A stretch of 39,487 bases of DNA from Desulfovibrio sp. (GTDB lineage: Bacteria > Desulfobacterota > Desulfovibrionia > Desulfovibrionales > Desulfovibrionaceae), in contig JAFQNG010000047.1 of the NCBI GenBank assembly GCA_017396005.1, forward strand, positions 1-39,487, read 5' to 3'. Below the pieces are notes generated by a model, which saw only the letters and a program-made list of their open reading frames with translations, did no database searches and was not told where the DNA came from. Below are positions 10,065 to 17,608 of the stretch, piece by piece. Made by a program: the position numbers and the translations under genes. Numbering within the stretch: the stretch's first letter is position 1; each line of letters begins with the position of its first letter.

Positions 10065-11404
10065 CTTCTACCTCCTTGGGCAGGGGCAGTAACAAACAAC
10101 ACTCGGAACACGCTCTGGCCGGCAACAGCCGTATCATGCTCCAGCTGCCAGCCCAGATGCTCACAGGCACGCAGGGCAAGGGAAAGGCCAATGCCTGTCC
10201 CGCTGGACAGGCTCTGCCCGCCGCACACAGCCCGCGCGAAAATATCCGTATTTTCGGCAACAGCACCGCTGTTGCGCACTTCAAGACAGCCCGGCGTGAG
10301 CTGCAGACCTGCCCGACCATTGTCGGTATAGCTGCAGGCATTGTCCAGCAGATTCTTGCAGACACTGTGTACCAGAGCTTTGTGCGCCAGCACACAGACA
10401 TGCGGGCTGACAAGCGCTTCAAGCAGCACGACCCCATGTGCAGTCAGTGCTGTTTTTTCAGGACTGTGCAGACAGATACGTCCGCTGCGGACGTATTCGG
10501 TCAGCATTTCTTCCACATACGCGCTCAGATCAAGCGGCATCAGACGTATGTCTTCAGGACGTCGGGCCAGAGTCAGCAGGGCGCCCACGGTTTCGGTCAT
10601 GCGGCCTGTGGTACGCTGCAGACGCTCCACCACCGGCATCAGACTTTCAGCCCCGTGCAGCCCAGCAAGACGCATTTCCAGTACCTCCAGCCCTCCCTGC
10701 ATGACGGTAAGCGGGGTACGCAGCTCATGGCTCACATCGCCGGTAAAAAAACTCTCACGCCGGACAAAGCGCTGCAGGGCATTTTCGTGTTCAGCCAGAG
10801 CGCGGGCAAGAACACCCACTTCATCGTGCAGAAGCAGCAGATCCTGTGGCAGAGGGGCACTGCTCTGCCCGTCGTTTGCCTGTACGGCCATGGTCAGACG
10901 CAAAAGCCCTGCTGTGAGCCTGCGGGAAAAGACAAGTGCCAGAATACCAGCCACAACAATACCTGCGAGCACACAGGCCGACAGCAGCCATGCCAGACGG
11001 TCACGCAGACCCTGAAGAAGGCCGCTGGAGCCGCTCAGGGCATAGGTCAGGCCCTCACGCTCCTCCAGGAGGACAAAAAAACGGTCGTGATCAAAGAAAT
11101 GCAGGCCCGGAGAAAGGCTTTTCCAGGCCGGCGGGATCTCCTTGCCCACCAGAAAGCGCAAATGCATGGCATCTGCCAGGTCCGCCCCGTAATACAGATG
11201 CTTTCGGCCGTGTTCCTGGGCTCGCCATGCCCGCTGTTCGGCCTCTATGAGCGCGTTCATGACAGGGCGGCTGTGCCAGGCCAGAAGATGCACGGCCATT
11301 CGTTCGTGGGCGTAGTAACCAGCCAGCCCCATGGCCAGCCCCAACCCCAGCGCCAGCAGCACAAAAGCTGCCAGTATACGAGCACGGATACCGCCGCCCC
11401 TCAC
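10061..11404 (-). CDS. Two-component sensor histidine kinase (QseC/PmrB-like)
   Basis: This 447-residue inner-membrane kinase has TM1 at about 9-30, a periplasmic sensor loop of about 105 residues (31-137), TM2 at about 138-158, a HAMP-like linker, then a DHp domain with the phospho-accepting H226 in DVSHELRTPLTVMQGG. The ATPase domain shows an N box (KNLLDNACSYT, 350-360), a G1-like RNSGA with Asn where Asp is common, and a G2 GTGIGLSLA (402-410). It starts at GTG, overlapping the response-regulator TGA by 4 nt, with AGGAGG about 5 nt upstream. Gene order (OB-fold proteins, regulator, kinase) resembles ygiW-qseBC, but the partner genes are mdtABC, which in E. coli pair with baeSR. I therefore leave the symbol blank. 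The signal is unknown. Confidence 0.88.
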   Translation of the reverse strand: MRGGGIRARILAAFVLLALGLGLAMGLAGYYAHERMAVHLLAWHSRPVMNALIEAEQRAWRAQEHGRKHLYYGADLADAMHLRFLVGKEIPPAWKSLSPGLHFFDHDRFFVLLEEREGLTYALSGSSGLLQGLRDRLAWLLSACVLAGIVVAGILALVFSRRLTAGLLRLTMAVQANDGQSSAPLPQDLLLLHDEVGVLARALAEHENALQRFVRRESFFTGDVSHELRTPLTVMQGGLEVLEMRLAGLHGAESLMPVVERLQRTTGRMTETVGALLTLARRPEDIRLMPLDLSAYVEEMLTEYVRSGRICLHSPEKTALTAHGVVLLEALVSPHVCVLAHKALVHSVCKNLLDNACSYTDNGRAGLQLTPGCLEVRNSGAVAENTDIFARAVCGGQSLSSGTGIGLSLALRACEHLGWQLEHDTAVAGQSVFRVLFVTAPAQGGRR

Positions 11405-12105
11405 TGTTCCTCCTGCCCGTTTCCCGGCTCCTTCAGCCGATAGCCCACATGGGGCACAGTCTCAAGCAGGGGGCAGGCAAAGGGTTTGTCCAGCTCTCGC
11501 CGCAGTTCGTGTATATGGGTTCGCAGAGCACTGCCCTCAGGCACGTTGTCTCCCCAGAGCAGGTGCTCCAGATCCTGACGACGCACCAGCGCCGGTGCCG
11601 CACGGATAAGCTCTGTCAGTATACGGAAACCGGTGGGGCTCAGGCGTAAGGGCCGGCCCTGGCGCTCGGCCCTGTGCTCCTCAGTGCTGAGGCGCACATC
11701 AGCAAATACCCAGCTCTGTGGCCGACTGACGTCTGCATTGGGGCCGCGCCGTAAAAGCGCGCGGATACGCGCCGCCAGTTCGCTCAGGGCAAAGGGCTTG
11801 ACCAGATAGTCGTCTGCGCCGGCATCGAGACCACACACCCTGTCAGACACCGCATCCCGGGCTGTAAGCATGATGACAGGCTCACGCCCATGCCCCTGCC
11901 GCAGGGCACGGCACAGGCTCACGCCGTCCAGACCCGGCAGCATCACGTCCAGCACTATGCAGTCAAAACGCCCTTCCAGGGCCATCTGCAGGCCGGCACG
12001 ACCGTTGCGGGCACAGTCCACCTCATAGCCGAACGCTTCGAAATAGGCATAGAGATTGGCCAGAATGTCTTCATCATCTTCAACGAACAGGAGCGAATGC
12101 GGCAT
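11401..12105 (-). CDS. OmpR/PhoB-family response regulator
   Basis: This 234-residue DNA-binding response regulator is the cognate partner of the kinase encoded next. Receiver domain: acidic pocket E9-D10-D11, phospho-acceptor D53 in VLDVMLPGLDG, T81 and K103 in LVKPF. The C-terminal winged helix (about 128-225) contains LRLSPTGFRILTELI and the recognition-helix region RTHIHELRRELD. I chose the start MPHSLLFVEDDED because GGGGAG lies 5 nt upstream of this ATG. A longer in-frame extension to 12246 overlaps the preceding gene and has no receiver homology. The gene begins 19 bp after an OB-fold protein gene. A candidate binding site is the 11-bp-spaced direct repeat at 13026-13044. Confidence 0.92.
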   Translation of the reverse strand: MPHSLLFVEDDEDILANLYAYFEAFGYEVDCARNGRAGLQMALEGRFDCIVLDVMLPGLDGVSLCRALRQGHGREPVIMLTARDAVSDRVCGLDAGADDYLVKPFALSELAARIRALLRRGPNADVSRPQSWVFADVRLSTEEHRAERQGRPLRLSPTGFRILTELIRAAPALVRRQDLEHLLWGDNVPEGSALRTHIHELRRELDKPFACPLLETVPHVGYRLKEPGNGQEEQ

Positions 12106-12124
12106 GGTCTCCCCGCAGGTCTGT

Positions 12125-12481
12125 TCACTCAAGGAGAGTGAGCGCGTCCACTTCCACTTCATTGGGGCGTTTGCTGTCCCAGTCCACTTCACCCACAAGG
12201 CGCACCCTGTCACGAGGCCGCACCGTAAGGTGCCCGAAGACCTCACGCTCTATTTCAACCACCACCTTGCCAGTCTGATCGGCAAAAAGATATCTGTCCT
12301 TGCGGGAGGGCAGCTTTTCAAGAATGTGCCCTTCCAGCACACAGGGCGCGTCGTCCTGGGCCTCCAGGGCTGCCGCGGCGCTGGTGACGGCGGGCACAAC
12401 ACCCGGCCCCTCGAAACCGCCGGCCCGTGCCTGCCCCATCGTGAGGGCCAGGGCCAGCAAAACAGCTGCTGCAATACGCAT
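12125..12481 (-). CDS. Periplasmic OB-fold (BOF) protein, YgiW/YdeI family
   Basis: This 118-residue exported protein has a signal peptide MRIAAAVLLALALTMGQARA followed by GGFEGPG, the characteristic mature N-terminus of the BOF/NirD (YgiW/YdeI) family. The OB-fold core reads ALEAQDDAPCVLEGHI, KDRYLFADQTGKVVVEIE, and RVRLVGEVDWD..NEVEVDALTLLE, the strand order expected of the family. The ATG at 12479-12481 has GGAG about 8 nt upstream; the longer frame to 12529 has none. Family members are stress-tolerance proteins, and in several genomes they are sensor accessory proteins beside qseBC. It is the second of two paralogues here, directly before the response regulator. Inference: it may modulate the sensor loop of the kinase. 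Confidence 0.85.
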   Translation of the reverse strand: MRIAAAVLLALALTMGQARAGGFEGPGVVPAVTSAAAALEAQDDAPCVLEGHILEKLPSRKDRYLFADQTGKVVVEIEREVFGHLTVRPRDRVRLVGEVDWDSKRPNEVEVDALTLLE

Positions 12482-12535
12482 GCTTTTCTCCAACAGGGCC
12501 GGGCCGTATGCAGCCCGGCCTTTCTGCAACAGCAG

Positions 12536-12940
12536 CTACTTCAAAATCTCCAGAACGTCCACATCCACCTTGCCGTCCCGAATGATGTCCTTGTCCACTT
12601 CACCGGTAATGCGTATCAGATTCTGCGGGGTCACCGTACGGCCGGCAAAGACTTCGTCATCAATCTCCACCCGTATCTGGCCTGTCCGGTCACGGAAGAT
12701 ATAGTCGTCGTCAGCCGCTGACACGCGCGAAACAATATGTCCTGTCAGAACAGCAGGCGTGTCGTCCCGGCTGCCCAGTGCCTTTTGGGCCGTATCCACT
12801 GCTGGAACAGAGACAGGCCCCTGAAAACCGCCCGCTGTGATGCCTGCCCCGCTGCCCGGGCCGTCAAAACCACCCGACTGGGCTGCCATGACAGGGCAAG
12901 ACAGAAGAACCACCAGTGTGAGGGAAAGAAAATACCGCAT
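12536..12940 (-). CDS. Periplasmic OB-fold (BOF) protein, YgiW/YdeI family, paralogue 1
   Basis: This is the first gene of the operon: 134 residues, with a signal peptide MRYFLSLTLVVLLSCPVMAA and a duplicated GGF(D/Q)GP motif (SGGFDGPG and AGGFQGPV). The OB-fold core follows: ALGSRDDTPAVLTGHIV, DDYIFRDRTGQIRVEID and NLIRITGEVDKD..DVDVLEILK. The ATG at 12938-12940 has GGAGGAC about 5 nt upstream; the frame extending to 12964 is less likely. It is clearly related to the next gene, so the pair arose by duplication. In this family the OB-fold lacks nucleic-acid-binding residues and sits in the periplasm. The operon promoter lies about 60-100 bp upstream. Confidence 0.85.
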   Translation of the reverse strand: MRYFLSLTLVVLLSCPVMAAQSGGFDGPGSGAGITAGGFQGPVSVPAVDTAQKALGSRDDTPAVLTGHIVSRVSAADDDYIFRDRTGQIRVEIDDEVFAGRTVTPQNLIRITGEVDKDIIRDGKVDVDVLEILK

Positions 12941-12998
12941 ACTGTCCTCCAAAAATGTTGGCAAAAATGTTGTTTGTTACTGAAAGATTTTCAATGCC

Positions 12999-13044
12999 CT
13001 TGTGGAGTATACCTTGCCCCATGGGGCGTCAGCAAAGCGTCAGC
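12999..13044 (-). promoter_or_regulatory. Promoter of the BOF-kinase-mdtABC operon with regulator-type direct repeat
   Basis: On the minus strand a -35 TTGCTG (13030-13035) and a -10 TATACT (13006-13011) are separated by 18 bp. The -35 box is embedded in the direct repeat GCTGACGC-TTT-GCTGACGC (plus-strand positions 13026-13033 and 13037-13044). Its 11-bp period is what tandem OmpR-family dimers need. The spacer holds a 12-bp palindrome, GCCCCATGGGGC (13016-13027). A leader of about 60 nt precedes the first start codon. Confidence 0.6.
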
Positions 13045-13101
13045 GTGAAAAAATTTCCTGCCCTTGCGAAAGAAAGACAGAATTGATAGATTCAGCAGAC
13101 C

Positions 13102-13332
13102 ATGAAAGAACTTGATCCGCACAACATACGTCCATGCCTGGCCTGTGGCGGCACCAATGCCCATCTCGAATCCATGCTCCCGCCGGGACGCCGCCAGGAA
13201 GTCTGGCGCGTGGTCTGTGCCTGTGGGCAGACTTCACAGCAGTGGTCTGTCTCGCAGGGAGCGGCCATACGCGCCTGGAATCGCAACCTGGCACAGGAGA
13301 ATGACCTCTCCCATGTCAGGCCACATATGTGA
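13102..13332 (+). CDS. Lar-like zinc-ribbon protein
   Basis: The 76-residue protein has two Cys pairs, CLACGG (12-17) and CACG (39-42), the second followed by a C-terminal IRAWNRN. This CxxCGG...CxxCG...A..WN layout is the pattern of the Lar (restriction alleviation) family of small zinc ribbons, often found in phages and also as lone chromosomal genes. Spacing between the Cys pairs is typical. The ATG at 13102 lacks a strong Shine-Dalgarno. It is transcribed divergently from the mdt operon and converges with trmH. Metal binding is likely; a role in restriction alleviation is only a family inference. Confidence 0.65.
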   Translation: MKELDPHNIRPCLACGGTNAHLESMLPPGRRQEVWRVVCACGQTSQQWSVSQGAAIRAWNRNLAQENDLSHVRPHM

Positions 13333-13376
13333 ACATAAGGACCAGTCGCTGACTGTCCAGCCTGCTTGCATGCTCC

Positions 13377-13967
13377 TCACCTGTGCAGCCAGTCTTCCAG
13401 ACGGGCTGCCATTTCCTCTTCACTCAGGCGCGGCCTCGCGTACATGCCAGCAGCTTCCCGCTGACGTGCAGCTTCGGCCAGAATAACCGCCGCAGCCACA
13501 GACACATTGAAGCTCTGTATCATGCCGTACATGGGTATGTAGAGATGCCCGTCGGCTCTGGCCAGCAGTTCTGCATTGACGCCGCTGTGCTCGTTGCCCA
13601 TGACAATGGCCGTAGGCAGGGTGAAATCCCACTGGCGCAACGGTCGGGCAGAAGACTCACATGACGTGGCCAGTATCTGAAATCCCCTCTCACGCAGACA
13701 GGTGAACAGAGACGCCTCGTCCTTATGACGCACACTGTCCACCCACTTGCGGGCCGATGCGGAAGATTTGCGCCCAAGGGCCGGAAAGGGCGTATCCGTG
13801 TAGTAGAGGTGCACCTCGCTGACGCCAAAGGCGTCACAGGAACGGTAGATGGCCGAAACATTGTGCGGATCGTGAATATTGGCAAGAACCAGGGTCAGGT
13901 CAGGCTGACGGTAACTGATGACTTCTCTGAAACGGGCCTTGCGACGTGGGGTGGGCTCCGTAGGCAT
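13377..13967 (-). CDS. TrmH/SpoU-type RNA 2'-O-methyltransferase
   Basis: This 196-residue SAM-dependent ribose methyltransferase of the knotted SPOUT class probably modifies tRNA (TrmH) or rRNA. Motif 1: ANIHDPHNVSAIYRSCDAFG with R42. Motif 2: IVMGNEHSGV with N125-E126. Motif 3: IPMYGMIQSFNVSVAAAV with S152 and N154, which forms the trefoil-knot cofactor pocket. The N-terminal RNA-binding extension of RlmB/TsnR-type enzymes is absent, and the short length with a helical C-terminal tail (LSEEEMAARLEDWL) favours the TrmH subgroup (tRNA Gm18). The ATG at 13965-13967 has AAGGGAG about 6 nt upstream. The gene stands alone. Confidence 0.85.
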   Translation of the reverse strand: MPTEPTPRRKARFREVISYRQPDLTLVLANIHDPHNVSAIYRSCDAFGVSEVHLYYTDTPFPALGRKSSASARKWVDSVRHKDEASLFTCLRERGFQILATSCESSARPLRQWDFTLPTAIVMGNEHSGVNAELLARADGHLYIPMYGMIQSFNVSVAAAVILAEAARQREAAGMYARPRLSEEEMAARLEDWLHR

Positions 13968-14062
13968 GGATACTCCCTTTGAAAAATGTCAGAACGTGCG
14001 GACCGTGCCGTGTGGCCCCTGCTACCGCAGATTGCGCCAAAAAACTTTTCTGGGCAAGCGCA

Positions 14063-14091
14063 TTGCCAAGATTGCCTGTTTCGCGTAATAC
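14063..14091 (+). promoter_or_regulatory. Sigma70-type promoter of the antiporter gene
   Basis: TTGCCA (14063-14068) and TAATAC (14086-14091) are separated by 17 bp, about 50 nt before the start codon. The leader contains a small hairpin, GCGG-GTAGA-CCGC. Confidence 0.55.
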
Positions 14092-14143
14092 TTGTTGACC
14101 TTTACATTGCGGGTAGACCGCCATTTTATACAGGAGACCGAAC

Positions 14144-15583
14144 ATGTCAAAACTTTGGAACATGTCCCTGGCCTGTGTGCTGGCCATTGTGGCCGCACTT
14201 GTCCTGCCTGACGCTGCTCTGGCTGCTGGTGGGCATCACCCCACCATCCCCGGCCCTGAGCTTTCTGCAGTCTGGGTAATACCCTTTGTCTGCATGCTGC
14301 TCTCCATCGCCATCATGCCGCTGGCTGCCCCGCATTTCTGGGAACACCATTTCGGCAAAATCTCGGTTTTCTGGGGCCTGGCCTTCCTCATCCCCTGCTG
14401 GTTGGTCTACGGTTTTTCCACGGCCCTCTATGAATTTCTGCATATCATCCTTCTGGACTACGTTTCCTTCATCATCCTGCTCTTCGCCCTCTTTACCGTG
14501 GCCGGCGGCGTGCGCCTCAAGGGGTCACTGGTAGGTACGCCTGTGGTCAATACGGGCCTTCTGGCCATCGGCACGGTGCTTGCCAGCTGGATGGGCACCA
14601 CCGGCGCGGCCATGCTGCTCATCCGCCCCCTGCTGCGTGCCAATGCCCACCGCAGGTACCGTATGCACTCGGTGGTCTTCTTCATCTTCCTGGTAGCCAA
14701 TATCGGCGGTTCCCTGACCCCGCTGGGCGACCCGCCGCTCTTCCTGGGCTTCCTCAAGGGTGTCAGCTTCTTCTGGACCACCACACATCTCTTCAGCCTC
14801 ATGATCATCCTGTCCATAGCACTTCTGGCTATCTTCTATGTGCTGGACACAGTACTTTTCAACAAGGAAGGACGCCCCACCCCGCCTGCCTCCGAGCAGA
14901 GTGACGAAAAGCTGGGCCTGGACGGCAAGATCAATCTGCTCTTCCTGCTGGGCGTGGTCATGGCAGTGCTGGCTTCGGGTATGGCTCCTCTGGGCACCTG
15001 GATTGAAATCTACGGCGTGCCGCTGGAAGGCCAGAACATTCTGCGTGACCTGGCCCTCCTGGGCCTGGCCGGCCTTTCCCTCAAGTACACCAGCCGCCGT
15101 TGCCGCGAACTCAACGGCTTCAGCTGGGCCCCCATTGAAGAAGTTGCCAAGCTCTTCCTGGGCATCTTCCTGAGCATGATCCCGGCCATTGCCATCCTGC
15201 GTGCCGGCACCGAAGGCGCTCTGGGCTCCCTCATACAGCTGGTCACCGGCCCCGACGGTCAGCCTGTCAATGCCATGTACTTCTGGCTGACCGGCATACT
15301 TTCCAGCTTCCTGGACAATGCGCCCACCTATCTGGTCTTCTTCAATACTGCGGGTGGCAATGCGGCCCAGCTTATGGGCGACATGGCCCTGACCCTGACC
15401 GCCATCTCTGCCGGTGCGGTCTTCATGGGCGCCAATACCTATATCGGCAATGCCCCCAACTTCATGGTGCGCTCCATTGCCGAAAACCAGGGCGTGCGCA
15501 TGCCCAGCTTCTTCGGCTACATGGCCTGGTCGTGCGGCATCCTTGTCCCGCTCTTCATCCTGCTGACCTTCATCTACTTCTAA
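14144..15583 (+). CDS. Sodium:proton antiporter-like carrier (ion transporter superfamily)
   Basis: This 479-residue polytopic inner-membrane protein has an N-terminal signal-like segment (LACVLAIVAALVLPDAALAAGG) and about 11-12 further membrane segments. Conserved-looking features are WMGTTGAAMLLIRPLLRAN, LVANIGGSLTPLGDPPLFLGFLKG and FLDNAPTYLVFFN..GGN, with the re-entrant GA(N)TYIGNAPNFMV near the C-terminus. These fit the NhaD/CitMHS-like carriers annotated as sodium:proton antiporters or putative citrate transporters in sulfate reducers. The ATG is preceded by AGGAGA. It is monocistronic, with its own promoter and a strong terminator. The ion or substrate cannot be read from sequence; Na+/H+ exchange is the family assumption. 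Confidence 0.8.
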   Translation: MSKLWNMSLACVLAIVAALVLPDAALAAGGHHPTIPGPELSAVWVIPFVCMLLSIAIMPLAAPHFWEHHFGKISVFWGLAFLIPCWLVYGFSTALYEFLHIILLDYVSFIILLFALFTVAGGVRLKGSLVGTPVVNTGLLAIGTVLASWMGTTGAAMLLIRPLLRANAHRRYRMHSVVFFIFLVANIGGSLTPLGDPPLFLGFLKGVSFFWTTTHLFSLMIILSIALLAIFYVLDTVLFNKEGRPTPPASEQSDEKLGLDGKINLLFLLGVVMAVLASGMAPLGTWIEIYGVPLEGQNILRDLALLGLAGLSLKYTSRRCRELNGFSWAPIEEVAKLFLGIFLSMIPAIAILRAGTEGALGSLIQLVTGPDGQPVNAMYFWLTGILSSFLDNAPTYLVFFNTAGGNAAQLMGDMALTLTAISAGAVFMGANTYIGNAPNFMVRSIAENQGVRMPSFFGYMAWSCGILVPLFILLTFIYF

Positions 15584-15607
15584 CAGGGCACCTGCCAAAA
15601 ACATCCC

Positions 15608-15640
15608 GGGGCTCGCACACTGTGCGGGCCCCTGTTTTTT
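15608..15640 (+). terminator. Rho-independent terminator of the antiporter gene
   Basis: The stem GGGGCTCGCA (15608-15617) pairs with TGCGGGCCCC (15623-15632), with one G-U pair. It is followed by TG and six T residues to 15640. Confidence 0.85.
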
Positions 15641-15660
15641 GAAAAGTCGCAGACACAGAC

Positions 15661-15689
15661 TTGCCCCGCGCGCCTCTTGACGGTATGAA
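15661..15689 (+). promoter_or_regulatory. Candidate promoter of the DUF362 gene
   Basis: TTGCCC (15661-15666) and TATGAA (15684-15689) are separated by 17 bp, placing the transcript start about 15 nt before the chosen ATG. It lies directly after the upstream terminator. Confidence 0.4.
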
Positions 15690-15711
15690 ACAGGAAAGTC
15701 TGGAGGAACGT

Positions 15712-16806
15712 ATGACAGCAACAGTCTTTTATGCCGACATGCACTGCCGCTCCCAGGAGAACAGCAAAATAGCCAAGGTGGCCCGCCTCTGTGATGCTCT
15801 GGGCCTGAAAAAAATCATCAGAAAAAACGAACTGACAGCCATCAAGCTGCATTTCGGTGAAAGCGGCAATGATACGCATCTCAACCCCTCTCTGGTGCGC
15901 CAGGTGGTGGACAAGGTAGCCGAAGCCGGTGGCAAGCCCTTTCTGACAGATACCAGCACCCTGTACTCCGGCAGCCGCAAAAATGCCGTTGACCATATCA
16001 ATACCGCCATTGAGCACGGCTTTGCCCCGTCAGTGGTGCGCGCGCCCGTTATTATTGCCGATGGTCTCTATGGTGAAAATGACGTACCCGTGCGCATCAA
16101 GGGCAAACACTTCAAGGAAGTACACATCGCTACCGAGATACGCCGCGCGCCCGCCATGGTGGTACTCTCGCATTTCAAGGGCCATGAAATGGCCGGTTTT
16201 GGCGGGGCTATCAAGAATCTCGCCATGGGCGGCGCCTCTGTGCGCGGCAAACGTGACCAGCACAATACCCATGTACAGGTGAATGCAGACATCTGCGTGG
16301 GCTGCGGCAAATGCGTCAAGGTCTGTCCGCAGAAAGCCCTGCGCCTTGCAGACAAGAAAAGTGTTGTGGATCAGAGCCGCTGTATCGGCTGTTTCGAATG
16401 CATCACGGTCTGTGCGCCCAAGGCCATCAGTATAGACTGGGCTACAGAAATCGGTCCCTTCATGGAGCGCATGACCGAATATGCCTGGGGTGTGGTGAAA
16501 GGCCGTGAAAAACGGCTCTGCTATATCAATTTTTTGATGAACGTCACGCCTGACTGTGACTGTGTGGCCTGGAGTGACGCGCCCCTGGTACCTGACCTTG
16601 GCATTCTGGCCTCAACCGATCCTGTGGCTCTGGACCAGGCATGCTTTGACCTGGTCAATCAGGCTCCTGCCCTGAACCTCAAGGACACTGACACGGCCAC
16701 AGACAAGTTTACGGCCCGCTGGCCCCATACCCTGGGGAGCATACAGCTTGCCTACGGAGAAGATCTGGGCATGGGCAGCCGCCAGTACAGGTTGGAAAAG
16801 GTATAG
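15712..16806 (+). CDS. DUF362 domain protein with 2x[4Fe-4S] ferredoxin module
   Basis: This 364-residue cytosolic protein has a DUF362 domain split around a ferredoxin insert. The N-terminal part has KLHFGESGNDTHL, FLTDTSTLYSG and LSHFKGHEMAGFGGAIKNLAMGG. Then come two cluster motifs, C195VGCGKCVKVCP (C195, C198, C201, C205) and C224IGCFECITVCAP (C224, C227, C230, C234). The C-terminal part has NVTPDCDC and LASTDPVALDQACFDL. The start MTATVFYAD is chosen because GGAGGAACGT precedes it; two upstream in-frame ATGs lack such a site. DUF362/ferredoxin proteins are common in anaerobes, and their reaction is not established. An electron-transfer role is an inference. It is monocistronic and ends at a terminator shared with convergent genes. 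Confidence 0.85.
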   Translation: MTATVFYADMHCRSQENSKIAKVARLCDALGLKKIIRKNELTAIKLHFGESGNDTHLNPSLVRQVVDKVAEAGGKPFLTDTSTLYSGSRKNAVDHINTAIEHGFAPSVVRAPVIIADGLYGENDVPVRIKGKHFKEVHIATEIRRAPAMVVLSHFKGHEMAGFGGAIKNLAMGGASVRGKRDQHNTHVQVNADICVGCGKCVKVCPQKALRLADKKSVVDQSRCIGCFECITVCAPKAISIDWATEIGPFMERMTEYAWGVVKGREKRLCYINFLMNVTPDCDCVAWSDAPLVPDLGILASTDPVALDQACFDLVNQAPALNLKDTDTATDKFTARWPHTLGSIQLAYGEDLGMGSRQYRLEKV

Positions 16807-16829
16807 CCCTTGTGCGGTAGCCGCAACAA

Positions 16830-16866
16830 CAGAAGGGAGGCAGTGCTGTCCCCCTTCTGCGTTTTT
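16830..16866 (+). terminator. Rho-independent terminator after the DUF362 gene
   Basis: CAGAAGGG (16830-16837) pairs with CCCTTCTG (16852-16859), followed by CG and five T residues. It sits between convergent genes. Confidence 0.75.
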
Positions 16867-16909
16867 CAGTGTGTGGCACTGCCACACTCTGCAGCCGCAT
16901 CCATACAGG

Positions 16910-17608
16910 TCAGCAGGCCCTGCCGCCCCTGCCCAGAGGAAAGAAGTCTTCCACGTCCAGACAGAAGGCAATGCCAATACCCGGCTCATTGAGGCAGGGT
17001 GTCTGCCGTATGGCGTCCAGAATGCCGGGCGCAGCATCTCTGGCAGCCAGAATCATCAGAAATTCCTTTTCCGGCACAATGGTAATGCCGAAAAACTTCA
17101 CGTCTTCCTCCCGCCCGGTTCCGCGCGCGTTGACTATGGTGCCACCAGTGGCACCTGCCTCACGCGCCGTGTGCATAACGTCTTCGGCATAGCCCCTGTT
17201 GATGATGACGCATATCAGTTGATGGCCGGCCGTACTGCTCATGCTTTCTCCTGTGTCAGACATGGAAGGTTGAACAGGCGTCTGTGACGCCATATGGCGC
17301 AGAATGCCCGGCACATCAAGCACAAAACCGATACCGGGGGCTTTTTTACGCAGGCGCTCATCCTGACGCAGGGCATGGGTGATTCTGCCCATGTCTGCTG
17401 CCGTGGCCAGCGTCAGTACAAGATCCTTGGACGTGTCGCCCAGACAGAGCAGACGCAGGATATGGTTGGAAGCTGTTCCCCGGCCCAGCATAACGGTACC
17501 GCCGGGGGCCCCGGCCTTCTTGGTCGCGGCCACAACAATATCCCCCTGATGGCGGGGAACAATGCTTACCAGAAGTTTGCCAGGGGTATAGATTGTACAC
17601 GAGCTCAT
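16910..17608 (-). CDS. Double PII-like regulator
   Basis: The 232-residue protein is made of two PII-like ferredoxin folds in tandem. Half 1 (about 10-110) has VAATKKAGAPGGTVMLGRGTA and half 2 (about 130-225) has MHTAREAGATGGTIVNARGTG followed by ITIVPEKEFLMILA. The repeated A(G)A.GGT(I/V)...RGTG matches the PII B-loop/core pattern, but the T-loop Tyr51 region of GlnB is not recognisable, so this is PII-like rather than a GlnB. Normal PII proteins are about 110 residues and trimeric; a fused pair implies a pseudo-hexameric or altered assembly. Its ATG overlaps the stop of the DUF1538 gene (ATGA). By analogy with GlnK-AmtB pairs it probably binds and gates that membrane protein in response to a nucleotide or metabolite. 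Confidence 0.75.
   Translation of the reverse strand: MSSCTIYTPGKLLVSIVPRHQGDIVVAATKKAGAPGGTVMLGRGTASNHILRLLCLGDTSKDLVLTLATAADMGRITHALRQDERLRKKAPGIGFVLDVPGILRHMASQTPVQPSMSDTGESMSSTAGHQLICVIINRGYAEDVMHTAREAGATGGTIVNARGTGREEDVKFFGITIVPEKEFLMILAARDAAPGILDAIRQTPCLNEPGIGIAFCLDVEDFFPLGRGGRAC

Noticed and set aside
14525-15721. 398-codon minus-strand frame opposite the antiporter gene
   Set aside because: Shadow of a membrane-protein gene: charged Gln/Glu/His-rich, and no ribosome site or motif.
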